Shown: positions 22,704-37,706 of the stretch, in pieces
Layout: each line of letters begins with the position of its first letter
Numbering within the stretch: the first letter of the stretch is position 1
Notes under the pieces: generated by a model
The model's input: the letters and a program-made list of their open reading frames with translations, nothing else
The model's database searches: none
What the model was told of the DNA's origin: nothing
DNA from: Brachyhypopomus gauderio
Lineage: Eukaryota; Chordata; Actinopteri; Gymnotiformes; Hypopomidae
DNA length: 64,000 nucleotides
Assembly: GCF_052324685.1 (NCBI RefSeq)
Contig: NC_135226.1
Coordinates: forward strand, 19,353,855-19,417,854
Reading direction: 5' to 3'
Translations under genes and position numbers: made by a program

Positions 22704-23676
22704 CTCTGGAGAACTGCAGTTTCATTTCCAATGACAAGGCTATCAGTCAGAATCCTGGCTCTAGAGTACAAATTATTGATCTACTGCTCCAAATATCATG
22801 AGACAGTGAATATCTACACAAACGGTAAGTCTACAACAAATAGAAGATTTTAGTCAACATAAATTTAGAAAAGTACCGACACCTGCAAACTGGCAGGTAC
22901 ACTTGTATTATTTATTAATATTCCAATCCACGCTGGTGGTGACTGTAATAGCTGCAAACCCTCAAAACAAAACATATCAATCTCAACTGCCTTGTGATCG
23001 CTATCAGACAGGTCAGCACAGCCATCTTTAATGGGAAAACAGAGAGTGTGTGTGTGTTTTAGGCAAGAAAAGAAGACCTTGATGAGGACACACTCGGACC
23101 AGAGTGAACTTTGTACAGAGTGAATCCTTCTGTACAGAAAAGCTCCAATTCAAAATTAGCAATTTTAACAAAAGCAATTGAAATCTTTTCATGAAAGAAA
23201 AAGAAAGAGAAACCTGGCCCGGTACGTAGTACAGATAAACTGATAATAGCGATTAACAAACAAGTTTAAAGTTCATGTTACAGACCTCTAAGCAAACAAG
23301 TGCAACTGCCTGTAAAAGTGGGACAAATCTATACCGAACAACCACGTTCCTGTGAATTTCCATTAGATTATTCAATTAGAATATAAATATAAATCATAAG
23401 ACAGTTACAATCCTTATTAGTTTTTGCTGAGGCACTAACTACCAATTTGATTGCTGAAGAAGTGGTGACTTGTTTCTCAAGAAAGCCACTAGACTTCTTC
23501 TCATTTCTAGAGGAGAAAGAACAGTTGAACACGTCCAAGGCCAAGAATGCCACAGTAGCTGCCCGAGTGTGTTAGTTATCACCACCACATCCTGCATCAC
23601 TGTCAAAGGATGACAGACCGACACACACGCAGACTCGGAACATGCGTGTGTAAAACACCGATCACCTGCACGAGCC

Positions 23677-23679
<3 letters not shown>

Positions 23680-23719
<40 letters not shown>

Positions 23720-23727
23720 ACACACAC
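23680..23727. repeat. (CG)n(CA)n compound microsatellite
   Basis: Short CG run followed by about 20 CA units with one TA interruption. Confidence 0.88.
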
Positions 23728-24301
23728 GAGTTCGGTTCAAACTTCACAGAAGGCTGAACACAGAACCACACAGAGGGGGTTTCATTTACACATCACTCAG
23801 TTACCCAGTCATGCATCTGGACTATTAGCGGGATTCTTCACGAACACGTTTCTACCAGAAAGATCTAGATCATCTCCTTAAATCAGTAGGTTGTGTGTGT
23901 TGATCATTTTGGTTCCCATCGTTCTGATCTACAGAACTGATGGACACACACGCCTACGGAGCCTGCAGCCGAACACCACGCTGGCATTACGAGTGAAGGC
24001 ACACAGGATCATGGGTCCATCAGCACCAGTCGGGCATGTATCAGACACATCGGTTATATTCTTGATGATGTTCTGACGGCCCTGCGTGTCGGTTCTTGTT
24101 TACATAACCACGAGCGACTACACGGGCCATTCAAACGGAACCAGAACAACAAGCCTGAAGCACATCTGAGAAATCACATTAGAGTTCCTACATATAATCG
24201 CACACAACGCCCGAAGTGTCAGACGACCGGACCGACCGGACCGCTCCGAACGCAGCCCAACGCGCGAGACTGTAGAACGACGGCACGTGCCAAGTCCGCA
24301 T

Positions 24302-24318
24302 CCCCCCCCCCCCCCCCC
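24302..24318. repeat. Poly-C tract
   Basis: Seventeen consecutive cytosines next to the tpst1 promoter region. Confidence 0.85.
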
Positions 24319-24529
24319 GCCCCCCCGAACCCCAAATTCATGCTCCGTTTTTTAAAGGAAGTTTTGAATCAAATGCCGTGTATCGAACCCCCGGGGGGAG
24401 ACGGGCGTGTATCAGCCCGAGCAGAGCCGAGGGGAGCCGGGCTGAAGTTGCACCAGCGGACACCCTACGGCCAAGGAGCCACTACACGCATCCACACGGT
24501 ACCAGCGGTGATAATGTGGTGGGACTCAC

Positions 24530-25070
24530 CTAATGCAGCAGATCCGTCACAGCGAACAGTCTGGAGCCGCACAACACCCACCACCGCACATTACATTCGT
24601 CTAACGCTCCGGTTAGTGCGTAAAAATGCGACACCGAACTCGGTCCGACGGCGCTCTCACCACGACCGGATCACAGACCGCGCGTCATATTTACTGGGTT
24701 GCCAGATCTATCGCCAAACCCCTAAACGTGCCGCCCGTCACATATTTAACGCTTTATTTATAACGTACAACATATAACATATTTAAGAGGGCTACTTCAT
24801 TTACAGTTTATAAGGTGGTGATGTTGAATAGGAAAATCTCACCTCAGCAGCGACCCGTGTCTGCGAAACAGCACTTCGGAGTGATTACTCTCAAACGGGC
24901 AACCACGTTTAGCGAGCGGGAGGCTGGAGCAAGGAGAAACATGATTGGTTGAGGGTTCGTGGATCGCGAGTCCCTTCACGTAGCGGATTGGTTTAGACAT
25001 TCAGGGCCCCGCCCTCTCTTGCCCGTGTTTTGTAAGGTAGCCGCACGGTGCGCTTTACGTTAAAGTGATA
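24530..25070 (-). promoter_or_regulatory. tpst1: Candidate tpst1 promoter and untranslated first exons
   Basis: GC- and CpG-rich sequence about 7 kb upstream of the tpst1 start-codon exon. On the minus strand there are two CCAAT boxes (24948-24944 and 24991-24987) and a GC box (GGGCGGGGC, 25014-25006). Two good donors follow: CTGAG|GTGAGA with the exon ending at 24843, and ATTAG|GTGAGT with the exon ending at 24530. Either could splice to the acceptor at 17788, which suggests alternative first exons. Start sites are not visible, and assignment to tpst1 rests on orientation and order. Confidence 0.5.
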
Positions 25071-28000
25071 GCGCAGCCTCCCGAAAAGAAACAAGTCTAT
25101 TCAGGTCGTACAAATATTTATATGGAAAATACAGAGGGAATTTACAGCAGCAGTAGCCAGTAAAAACAGACTTAAATTTTAAAAGGAACTAATTTGAGAT
25201 TAGAAATGACCTACAACATTGTAAATGAGAGGTATTTATATTGATTGATTATATATATGGTATAAACTATAGTAACGTTGAATGGTCAATAGCTTGTTAA
25301 CTAATACAAGTGACCCTCCATTCATTAGACTATAACCTATGTGGATGAAAGTGATTCTGAAAATATATTGATTTTTCTCTTATAGACACTCAGTGCACTC
25401 TCATACCAAAGTAACTTGTTTGCAAAATAACTGCAGTAGGCAAATAAAACCTTGCAGAGACATTTCAAAAGGGCATATTTGACAGTTCAAACAGGACTAA
25501 TGGTAGTTAACACACAAACAGAAAATCATACTGTTCCTGAGGAAAAGACCCATAGAAACCCACATAAAAAGTATTATTCTTCCATTGTGTTATGCATTAT
25601 TTATGTCTATAAAAACTACAAAGCTAAGTGAAACCCATCTTTTAAAAACTAATGAAACTCGTGTATCATTCAACCTTGTGTATTATGTTTTTTTTTTGTA
25701 ACAAAAAGTCTTCAGCATTCTATAATAAAGGTCAAGGCACAGAGTAGACCACTGTGAAGTAGTGTAAGCCATGCTCTCAAAAACAGTGTCCGAGGTATAA
25801 TAAATGACCTGCACCATCTCTCTGTTTGCGACTCCTCCATAACTTATTTGCCCACCACCCAAGCACAGCCAGTGGATGGTGGCCCAGAATAGTTTATATT
25901 TCCCCTGACTCAGGCAGTCTTGTTAGGGCCCATGTATCTGTTCATGGGTCTGGAGTCTCCCTCCACTTCTCTAGTGCTTGCCTCTTGATTTAGGTCAGAT
26001 AATCTAAGCAGTTTTCCCCTAATGTCTCCTGTGTTTCTATGTTTGTGTTTCTACCTTCAGCAAACACCTCTCTTAAGTCATGTGATTATCACACACGGGG
26101 CAACGTACAACTGACACAACTTGGCACAGACAGTGACAAAATCACAATCAGGAACACTAAAGGCTCAGTTCAAGGTTTTTGGAGCAGAAACAAACATCCC
26201 ATTCAGCCTATTACACTGAGGTCATGTCCAGACAAAGGGTCACGGACCCCACAGCGAATTTCCTTATTTCCTTCTCTGGAGTAGCAGCTATTCAAACCCC
26301 TCGCGCTCTCCCTATAGCAGGTGCGGTCAAATATAGCATCCTTAACAATATGTCCCAGGAGCCTTGAAGGTACAGAATGTGAGCGTAAAGTGTGGGAACA
26401 GATGGGAGTCTTAGGAGAATGGGAGGAAACGTCTCCGTGGTTTCACACCACGCGTCTCTGTGAACGGTGGTTTCACACCGCGCGTCTCCACGCACAGGCG
26501 GTTACGAGCGGCAGCGTGATGGGCACAAGTGAGTCCTCCCGAGTGTGGACGCTCCCTCTGGACTTTGGTGAACGCGGGGGTGGCAAATACATCAATGTTG
26601 CAGCTGATGAAAAAGATCTCTTTATCACAGATGAATCATCTACAGTTTATCAACAACAAGCATTGTTTACACTTGCCAGGCCTTAAAACTGATCAAAAGA
26701 AATAACAAAGTAGCTCTTTAATGTTCATAGCTTGCTTATAAATGGCAAGATCATTTTTTACATAGGCGGAAGTTCAAAATGAATGCTCCAGTAATCAGAT
26801 CCTGAAACAGTCTGTTCAAATCTGTTACATCTTACGGTAATTTAAATTTTGTTTATTACCATTTTGACCTTGCAGCTTCTCCCAATAATCTAAATTCACT
26901 TATTTAAAATAAGAACAAAGAACCAATCACCCTGGAACATGCCAACCCAACAGCTGTGTGATAGAAACATACTTACATGGGTATCTGCAGCCTTGAGGAA
27001 ACATCTGCAAAGCTCTGTTGTGTTCACATGAGCAAGTGACTGTGCATGAACGTAGGTTCAAACCCACAGTCACTTGATGTGTTTTGCTTTGCTATCTAGA
27101 GACACCAAGCATATGGAACTTGTAAAACTTGCATTCTGCTATTCTCATCCGACTGCTCGTTTGTACAGGCCCTATTATTTGGACTTCAGAGGTATCAACA
27201 AGTTTCTTTGAATGTATTTTCAGACCAAAAGTACTTGCTCTTTCCGGAAAAGTATAAAGATGTACGGCCAAATGTTGAAGATTAGAATCTTATAATACTC
27301 TGTTTCTGCTTTCAGTTGGGCAACTTGGCAGTCAGGTCAGAAACTCCAGCTGCCTTCTGGTCAGCTCCTGTCAAACACTGTCTGTGGCCTAAAGCTGCCT
27401 GCACGCGTGCCAGCTTTGCCTACATCATCACGCGTCTCCTCAACCGTCTTCTGGTTTTTGCCTGTTCTCTCCAAGCAAGAAAAAGTCTTTGCTAGAAAGC
27501 TGTGGGATGTGGTGAATGGGATAGTTGTTCACTTCGCTGCTGTGTGTGGCACGCTGGAAGCCACAATCCCTGCAGGGTTTGAATCACCGCCTTAGCAAAG
27601 GACAGCGAAGCCACACCCTCGAGAAGCACAAGACATATTCCCTATAATTAAAACCACACGGCAGCGTATGAAGGAACCCAATGGAGCAGTGAAAGAAGCT
27701 CGCCTGGAAGAAGGAAGCTGCTGGTCAGATGTTATTCACAGTTGTTGATAACAGAAGAAGCCGAGCAGGAAGCTGTAAACATGTCCTGTGGGGACAAGAC
27801 TGTTACGGAGACGCAAGACATTCGAACAGAAAGAACTGGGGGACAATGGGGTGGGGGGTGTACCGCACCAGAGGATTGAGAAAACGCCGCAGTCAGTACA
27901 AGTTTAGATGTTAAGGGCACCTGCGTCTGCACTTTTCATCCTTAAATCTTTAGACGTTTAAAGCAACGCTGCCTTTAACCCAGGCTGGTGACACTGGGAC

Positions 28001-31000
28001 TTCAGCTGGGAAGGTGGAAAAAGGGGTCCGAGGTATTTTGTCCCCTTAAAATTCAGCATTTTGACTCTGTCACCTTCATCCACGCTGTTTTTAGCATCCT
28101 GAAAACCTGTTGGCTTAATTTACTCTTGTAAATACTAGAAACAAAATTCCTGATAATGAGAGAATATGTTTCAGAGTATTGTCTTATTTAATGCTGTTAT
28201 TATATATTTAGATACATCCAGAATAACTACTTTCAAGATTGAGCACTTGCACACGATATATTTAATAAAAAAGCTACAAAGGGTTGCTTTAATCCCAGAC
28301 ACCTTTGCTGCATATATAGCTCACTTCCTGCTCCGTGAAACCAAGACCAGGTGACGAGATTGAATCAGCCATTTCTGTGGTGGAGAGGAAGTTCTTCCTG
28401 GTAATCAGAGGAAGAGGAATCACAGGAACAATGATGCTTGTGTTTTGTGTTGGGCTGTTGTGTTCCTGCCCTCTGGCTTGTGTACTTATTCCATAGTTTG
28501 TCACATAGTTTGTTGTTTCCAAAGTTTTGGCACGTGTGTTCTCTTTTGAGCAATTTCTGTTATGGCAAAACTACTGTTATGCCAAAACTACTGAAGATAG
28601 CCAAATTATGGCTCCCAAAGTTGGATACAGTTTAATATTTTGCTTTTGAAATGTTGACCTCCTCAGATAAGAATCTAGTCAGTAAGCCAGTGTCTGTATC
28701 TAAGAAGTCTGTATCTTAAGTGTCAGTGTGTGTTCTCTGCAAGATGTAAACAGAATGGATTTGAAAAGTACAGAGTGTTACTTTAATCAGTTGCACAGCA
28801 TATGGTCAAATTAGGTTAAAAGCTTTCAAACTCTGCCAATAACCAGCGAGGGCTTGTAGGTCAAGACAAAGAATACTCACCCTACATAGCTAGCTCTCCT
28901 TCCGGACTTAAAGGGACCAAGAGTCAAAATTCAACAATGTAAACGCACCCACGCATGATTAAACTTCCCTTTCACCATAATGATTAGGAGTGATGGCATC
29001 CCACGACTGTTGTAAACAGCAGATGTATGTTGTAGTTACTTAATTTTTTATGCTACAGAAAAGAGAAAAAAATATATGTAACAGACTGCAATAAGAAATT
29101 AGTTATTTTTACTTTACATCTCCAGGCAATGTATTGTGGACAGATGAAAGAGAGTTTCTTATTAAAAGAAGAACATGACAGTGACCGTCTGTATTACTGT
29201 GCAGTTGATGTTTGTGATTCTGTGTATTATCTTCATGGAGGGAACCAAAGGACCACTGGGGTCTTTGGATGGCATTGGCACTGTAAACAACGGTGCAACT
29301 GGAGCTTTTCTCCATGGCAAAAGGACACGGCATGAAGCGCCACAGAATTAGCAATCTGTTCCCACAGTTTAATTGCGGTGAATTTGGGCCTGGCGGGACG
29401 CCGGCTCTGATCTCTGGCTAAGCCGATTTTGGGTTGCCCACTGTTTGGGTATGATGCTGAAACAGATGGCATTTCGGAAGGGGGGTTTAGTGAAAAAGCC
29501 AGTAAGAACGGCATATTTTACGGGCCAATGAGAGTGAGTGGTGAGGTGCATGTGGATGTCAGAGGCATTCACAGAGGACACCGAAGTCATACATGCCCTA
29601 GACAAGATCCAATTGTGCAGAGATCTCTCGCTTTAAATTCCAAAACCACTTTAAACTTCAGGATTGCCGTGAAATGACAACAAGATACATCTACTGTCAA
29701 CCAAATCAGTCTGTTTGCGCTTCCGTGACTTGAATTATTTGGATTCAGGGATTGACTATGTCATTGATCACTCAGCAACCAGTCTTAGCCTGTGTCTTCG
29801 CTCACTGAAAGCTCTCCCAGTGTGTTATCTGTAAAGCCTGTTAATGCTTCGAGATTTCCACCCTTTAATAAGGACAAAGGTAGAAACAGAATTCACTGTG
29901 TTGGAGGTAGTGGGGCAGTATTCAGCCATCGTCTACAGGAAACGGTTGCATCCGCCAAACGCTGCCAACTAAGGATAAGGATAAGAACATAAGTCCTTCA
30001 TTTGTTGAACATTCAGCCTTCACTGTGAACACACTGACCCACTCGCAAGGTTAACACCAGCTAGCACAATGTTTACTTTGGGTGGCCAGGGGGGGTAATG
30101 AAGTTAAATATGTTAACTGACAAGAAAGTATGAACAGATGAGGAAAGGTTGGATGGCACCAAATAAAGCCAGAAACCAGTGGGCATAAACCAGTGAGGTT
30201 TAAAAGATCATGACACTTTTGCACATACAGCTATTCTATCATTCTTCCAAAGCCATTCCAGTAACACACTCACCAGCTCCCAGTTGCCACAGAAGAGCTC
30301 CATGTCAAACACAAAGATAACTTATCTTACAGCAAACTACAGAGATCAAACCCATGATATCACCCAGACGTTTCCACCGTCTGCAGCCCTGCATAGTGAC
30401 CTCCACCTTGCTGTGGGCCGTAGGTTGTCTCTTTTTTCATGGATCTTCTTTCAAGGATCATTTCTTGCCCCAGAGCGTAAATGTCATCTCCTTTGTTAAA
30501 GGTGCCACAAATCTTAAAATTCTGAAAGTGAGATAAAATCTGCCAAATAACATTTTTGCTTTCACTTTTACTCGACATGCATATTATGAAATACGATTAT
30601 CTTGATTCATAACCATTAAAATACAGCCTTTATACACATAGGGTAGTATGAATATTTTTATAGAATCTATAATTTGTCATATTTTAAAACAAATTACATA
30701 TGAGCAGTGGCTATTTGGTATTTTGAATGAAAATGCATTTTAATCACATGATTTGAGACTTAAGAGAAACCTGCAACTACACCACTTCATCGGAGAAACA
30801 CTCGTCTTCATCCGCACTATCTGCAGACAGACGCAGAAGTGTGAATTCTGATTAGGCGAAGGCCGAGGAGCCCGTCAACAGCATACAGCAACACGTCCTC
30901 GCGGGTTTATACTGGCCTGGGATCAGATCTCAGACCTCAAACCCAGATGAAAACACTTTATGAAGTGCTCTTGCTACTTGACGTGCCAGTTAGTCCAGTG

Positions 31001-33686
31001 TGGTTGGGGATTTACAACCCAGACACAGGTTATAGATCACAGCAGGGACTGCAGCAGAAGCTGAATTAATCAGACAGGGCAGTAACTTTAAAGGTTGATT
31101 AAAAGGATGTGTGCATCTGTGAGATGCTTGAATGTTTCAAGGGCCATAACCAGGATCAAAACATTTGGAATGTCCACACTGGAGAAATGTGCCCATGTTT
31201 GAATTACACTTCAGGTGTTTCTCATCACTCCAGTCCATAAACTGTAATTACTCGTACATAAAGGGTTTAAGACTGCATTTATTTAGTTCATGAATTATTT
31301 GACAAATGAATGACAACAGAAGTCTAGCTAAGCCTGCATCTACCAGCAGTTCCAAGGCCAGTTGAGAACAAATTGTGCTATTGCTGATTGGACACTTTGC
31401 TTCAGTTTCATATCTATGGATATGGCACGGGGGAGGGGATAAAGACCTCCCAGAACTACCAAGGGCTGGACCTGAGTGCTCTCATAACTAGCTAAGCCCT
31501 TGACTGTATCACTGATTCAGGTCACGTGACTTCCACATTCCTGAGGCGTTCTGCTTGGCCTAAGTCTGCTCGGTCTTTGGAGACGACGTGCATGGTACCC
31601 TTGACCCCTGCTGCAGTGCTCGGAGAGAGAGAGGGGGGGGTGAGGACATGGAAGAGCAGGCAGAGGTTTTCACGAGTCAGGAGTCAAACGACAGACAGGT
31701 GGTGGTCTGCTGCTGTAAGTGTCTAAGCCCTTAAACACACGGATCTCCCCAAGGCACTGCAGGACAGCCATCTGCATCCCCAACCGGCCCGGGCCAGTTG
31801 GACTACGATGTAAGCACGTATGTCTACGTACAGCAGCCTTCCAGATTACATCCCACTAATGTGACTGTAGGGCAACTATTACAATTTATCATCTTACATA
31901 ACTGGGTGAGAACGTTCAGAGAGCTACGAGTCAAATTACAGTTACTCTCTATGTCCTGAGGGTAAGTTATATTTTTCTGATCGTACATGTCTCCAAAATG
32001 CACTTCCTGTATTTTGTATATGCAGTCCAGACTTGCATCAAACATGCTGAGCTTAGATAAGATTTGCTGTCTTCAGGATTCACTGACCCAGCAGATTCTG
32101 TATTGAGTCGAGGCCTCTGAGGACGATAATGGGAAATATATCTGTTCCTTGTTTGCCTTTCAAGAGCAGCCTACAATCCCATTAGCAGTTTCCAGTTTGC
32201 TATAAGGTGTAACACTATAAAGCATCTTGATGGTGTAAACGTTTTTTAATCCAGTGCATTTGCTTAAATTCTGCATTGTTGGCAAGAAATAACTGGACGT
32301 TTAGGAGAAAACGCCTGCAGGGTATTGCAGGTTAAACGGCAGCGTTTCCCCCGCGGTTCAGCTGTGAGTTCATTAGCAGCGGCCGCGACGCAAAGGTCCA
32401 GTCAAACTGGACCTGCTGCGTGTTCAAACAAACCCTGCTTACTTATGAAGCAAATAAATGCCAGCTCCTATTTATTACTGCCCGGCGGAGTGGCAATAAT
32501 TTCCAGCTAATCTTGCCGCTGCCAGAAGACCGTTGGGTGAGCCTTAGAGAGCGTCCTCTCCCTCTTCCTCCCCGTCTTCCTCCTCCTCTCCCTCTGCTCA
32601 GCACAGCAGTTCACCTCGTAAGCTGCACTCACAATAATCACAGCCCACTGACTGATTGACGAGGAATGGTGAGAATCCGCACTGATTAGATGACCGCGGA
32701 GACTGGAGCCTTGCTGGGTCTGTTACGGCTCACGCTATCCAGCAGAGATGACTCGTCCGTTACTGATCCAGAACACCGACAGGGTCACGGTGCGGACAAG
32801 GTCTGTCGACCAAATACCCAAGAACTGCTGTCCGCCCATACACACTCTCATTACAGGACAAAAGAGCTTCAATGTTGCTGCTAATCTGATTTCCAAATTG
32901 GCATTTAAAAACATCTCATGCCATATATGTTCCAAGGGACATTGTGAGTGGGTTAGAGCCCAGCGTCAGTGGGTCTCAGGAGGTCCGCGCGCCACAGACA
33001 GCTTGGCAGAGGAACCTCCAGGAACCAGGTGCTCGTGTGAAGACCGAGCTTGGTATTTTGTGTTTAATAAATGAGCAATACACAGTAACTAGGGGTTTTT
33101 TTTTTTTTTTTTCCTCATTAAAAGCACAAACAGATGCACACGTGCTGCTTCCTAAGACTCCAGCACTGTGTTTACCCTGCACGTTTCCATGGATTCCTGC
33201 AGTGGGTTTTTAAGACTCTATCCGAATACGTCTGACACATTAAACACGTCCACCTACTGCTTGTTATCACATTGAAAACATTTTTGGTTGAACAACAAAA
33301 ATAAAAAAACACACATTAATGTTCACATACCCTTATTGTAGTGACAATGGTTACTGTGCGATTGCTCAGATTTTTACTGTATTTCTTGTGTTATCGAAGC
33401 TTCTTTTGCAGTCCTATGTGTTAGGTTAGTCCAGTGCCGTTTTGTAGCCTGTATCTGGGCTTTCTCACTGACACCCATATACTGAAAATGGTGTAGGCCA
33501 CCAGAGACCCCACAGTCATTGTTCAGTGCCTGCAGAAGAGGTCATTCCCAGACACAGAAGAACACTGAGAAGCCCTGGACAGCATTTTCACAATGAGGAC
33601 TTATTCTCTTTTTCCCTTGCACACATAATATGGAACCCGAGAGGCATTTTAACTGGAATTGTTAGTGCTGAATGGCACAAGCATAA

Positions 33687-33707
33687 CCCCCCCCCCCCCC
33701 CCCCCCC
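33687..33707. repeat. Poly-C tract
   Basis: Twenty-one cytosines followed by A-interrupted C runs. Confidence 0.85.
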
Positions 33708-36455
33708 ACCCCCACCCCGAGAATCTGGACAATCAAACTTAACGCATTCGTTCTCAAATAGCATCTGACACTTTATTGTCTTCCTGCTCCACTCTCACAA
33801 AGCCCCAAGGACTCACGGCCGTGGTCAGCGCCTGTGTGGCGAAATACGAGCCCGTGCGAGGGTCTGGCGTGTTGTAAAGACCTGGGAAATGTGCACGGTC
33901 AGAGCTTCCGCTTCACACACACGACAAAAGCGACGTCTTCTCCCACAGCTAGCTGTACCTGCGGTACTGATCCGTGTCCCAAAGGCCAGTTATGGAAAAG
34001 GGTCCCAGAACGTCGCAAATTGTCCCCGCATACTCAACCCTGTCTGTTTGCCTCTCCAGTAGACTCTGATTACCAACTCATTTCCCTCCATCATGTCCAT
34101 GTAGGACGCACGACCCAGTATGGCGTAGAACATACATACATACCTGCAGATGTGTGTGTTGACCTCTGTACCGCTGTTCGATGAAAACTGTGACCTGAGG
34201 GATTTTGCATCACCGTGGGAGACTGAATTACTCCCACTTAATTTTAACAGCCAAACAGTCAGGCTGTTAATTACTTACTAATTATTTACTAATTCTGGAT
34301 GGGTATAACCTCTGGAGAGAAACGTATTAGAATGAACATGGCTAGCCAGAGGGGTCCACTTCACACAAGATCTGGGGCCTGGGTCCTGGGGCCTGGGTCT
34401 ACCTGACCTAAAGCAATACTCCCACAGGATGTGCTCTGTGATCCACACTGACTGAAGGTGCTGTCAAAGGTCAACACAATTTAAAAATTAAAGAATTTTT
34501 CACAATTAAAAAGGTTCCAGTTTCTTATCAGACTTTCTTTTGGGACATCATCTTTAATATAAGCCAACACCCGACACGTCTTCCACATGTCCTTTGTATT
34601 TGACTGACGACTGCCAGAATTGTCGGTGGGAGGAGGAAGTGAGAAGTGACAAACAAACTGACCAATATGACGGCACCGCTTTTTCTCCCCGCCACAGTTT
34701 TGGAGAACAACGGAATGAAACCCCCAAAACAAATGGAAGTCACAACTGGACACTGACACTTATCATCAAAGACACCACAACCCAAAAGCAAAGTGGAAAG
34801 CGAAAAACAGCCACAAACCATCTATCAAACGCGCTCTTCACACACAGGGGCCTCTGTGGCTTTCAGGGCTGGCCGTTTGACGTCAGGTTGACTCCCATGG
34901 ACGAGGACGGAGAGCAAACACGAGGGGTTATTTTTACTTGGACATTCAGCAGTGTAGTCATGACTCACCTCCACACGTACTGCAGCAACAGACGTCGAAC
35001 AGCTTGACAAATAACAATATCGCGGCCCCTCGGTGCAGCTCCCAGCGGGACTTCATTTATCAGGTTGGGCACTGACTGGACTAGTCCTGTTGGGGGAGGG
35101 TTGTTTTTAGATCTCCACATGCCCCATTCAAGAACCAGAAGCCTGGTGTAGTTGCGTGGCTTTGCCGATAAGACCGTGCCGTATCCACACAATAATCACA
35201 TAATATCAGCCGAAATGTGATAAACTCTGGCCTACGCTCTTAAAATGAGTTTGATCTTCAGGTTGATTCAGTTCATCACTGACAAAAATGTGAGCCATCA
35301 ACATATGGTCCTGTGTGTTGGCCACTACACATTTTCCTTGCGCTAACGCTAAAACTGGCATTTGTCACTCACAAACAGGAAATGTTACGTTTTTACGTAT
35401 CTTTTCATTACATCTTGATATATAGTGTAGGCCAAAAACTCTAGTAGCGATTCACCTTTAATGAACCATTCAGACGCTTACAAGCTGGCTGGTGGCTAAT
35501 GCTACCATGATGTCTTTAAAGTCAGTTTGATGCGAACTTATACAGAGTGTACAGAAAACGTGTCCCAAAATGATTATTATTATTTCTAATAATACATTTT
35601 GATATTATTCGAATGGACCTTCCTGGGGATTTCTTACTGGGACTTGGACTTGTTTTTTGTAAGGATCCTTAAAGGAATTAACATGTATTTTGACATTCCT
35701 GGAGCCCATAAACTTTCAGATATTGAAAAAAGAAGACACACGATAATAATTATGACAGGAAGACCAGGCTAGAAACCATCTGGTCTTTCATATCTAAGCT
35801 TTCAAAGAGCACACTGAAACTTATGACCATTTAATCATTCGCAAACATTCGATAAGACTTTCCAAACAGGCACAACATAGTAATGGGTCGCTAACAATCT
35901 ACAGAGTGCCTTTAACATCCCCCAGAAAGGTCATTAGTCTCTTAAACAAATCCACAAAAGATAAGCTGCTGTGGTACAGCGTTTATGGATGAGTTAATAT
36001 GATGAAGTCGGACAACCCCAGACAGAATCTATAGATTGGTGGCGACTGGAAATATCAACATGTGGATTTGGGCATAACTGGTACAACAAGAAGCTATCTG
36101 TTATCTGCAAATCCATGTTTCAATCTTGGCTTTGATCATTATAAAAAAAATCATTAAATACCCATGAAAACACAGTAAATGCTGAAAAAGGTTAATGCCT
36201 GTGGCGATAAGATGTTTGCTGTCTCTCAGGACAGGATGACATGACAGGACAAGTCTCAATCTGCTCTTCAGAGGCATAAAAGCTGAGGTAGGAAAGGGTT
36301 TTGGTCATATGGGGCGTTCAGAGGAGAAGAGGCCGTCTTTGTCTGGGACGAGGACGCGGTTCAGCTTACAGCAGCTCCGCCTGTGTGACCACACTCTATT
36401 GCAGTGTCCTGCTGTTCCTACTTCAGAGCATGTCTCAGAGGTGGCAGACAGGGGG

Positions 36456-36456
<1 letters not shown>

Positions 36457-36519
<63 letters not shown>
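36457..36519. repeat. (CA)n microsatellite
   Basis: About 31 uninterrupted AC units. Confidence 0.92.
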
Positions 36520-36521
<2 letters not shown>

Positions 36522-37499
36522 TCTGTGCATACCCCTCCCCCACTGCCTCCTGAAGCTTTGCATTAAGGGTATAAAACACTTCAGGGCAGAAATGCTGCTG
36601 CTTAATTGGAGGCAGATATGATGATGGATGATGTCATGACAGAGAAAGAGAGCAGACGTCCTGCTCCAACATCAACTCCCTCTCTTAAGGACACAGCAAC
36701 ACTCAGGACAGGATGACATGAACCGCATTTATCTTTCAGTAATCTACACATGCTAACACGTATACAATTGGGGGCAATAAAATCTTATGTTTTGATTTAG
36801 AAAAAAATCCTCTGGCTACAAAGCTGGGTTACTCCCAGCCAGCTGGGTAAACTTGTTCGCAGTATAACAATGGATTTACATTGTCTAACTTGTTTTTTTT
36901 TTTTTTTTTAATCAAAGTTCCAGCTGTAACTTCTGTAGTACTGAACTGTTGGTGACCTTCCATCCCTGGCGTGCCCTAGGTGGTCTGACTGATATGGTTG
37001 ATGTGATTGACATTGCTTTGGTCTTTCTCGAGAATCCTGGTACACTGACCGTCTTTACTGAAGTCCTGAGCCGACACCAGAGTCCTCTGAGTGTAAGATT
37101 AATGTTCCTTGTCTAATTGATTATGCCGTTAAGGGACTTCTTGGCAGTCATCTTCACACAGCTCTGTCTGCTGCTCATTCTCTTCTAGCACTACTGGGAA
37201 TTATTCTCCACCAGGCGAAGAGTCCCTCTGGGTCAGAGAACTGCTTTGAGTTTAAGACACTTTTTCACTTCTTGGACAAGAGGGCAAACTTCTGCGTCAC
37301 AGCGGTGAGTCGAAAGCTGAGAAGAGAGCAGAGGAGTGGAGGAGGCTCTCGGCAGGGCCTGAAGACCAGGACAAGGAGCTCTCTCCTGCTCCTCAGCCCT
37401 CACTGGCACCAGCCGCTGGAGATCCCCTGAGATCTCCAGTCTGAGATGTGCTTTGTTATGCAGAGTAGCGGGTTAAGCAGGTAGAACGCAGGCAGACTC

Positions 37500-37505
<6 letters not shown>

Positions 37506-37555
<50 letters not shown>
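37506..37555. repeat. (GA)n microsatellite
   Basis: About 25 GA units. Confidence 0.92.
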
Positions 37556-37558
<3 letters not shown>

Positions 37559-37706
37559 TTGGGGTGTCTGTTTTTTTTATTGTTGTTAATGCCGATTTAG
37601 AACACTGCTCTTCAGAGAGCTTTTAGCTCCAGCTGAGTTGAGGTTAAAAAACGTTCAAGTCAACAAAACGGAATCAGGATGGTCAGCAGTGGAGGGGGTC
37701 AGGGGG

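Larger units (their letters stand above)
17789..24529. other. tpst1 first intron; no gene seen
   Basis: AT-rich sequence with microsatellites (GA at 18768-18806 and 19553-19590; CA at 22441-22484, 22656-22703 and 23680-23727) and a poly-C run at 24302-24318. Open frames here are short, mostly overlap the dinucleotide runs, and match nothing I recognise. Confidence 0.55.

Noticed and set aside
24340..24777. 145-residue plus-strand ORF near the tpst1 promoter
   Set aside because: It lies in CpG-rich DNA where long open frames arise by chance, and it has no recognisable motif or splice context.
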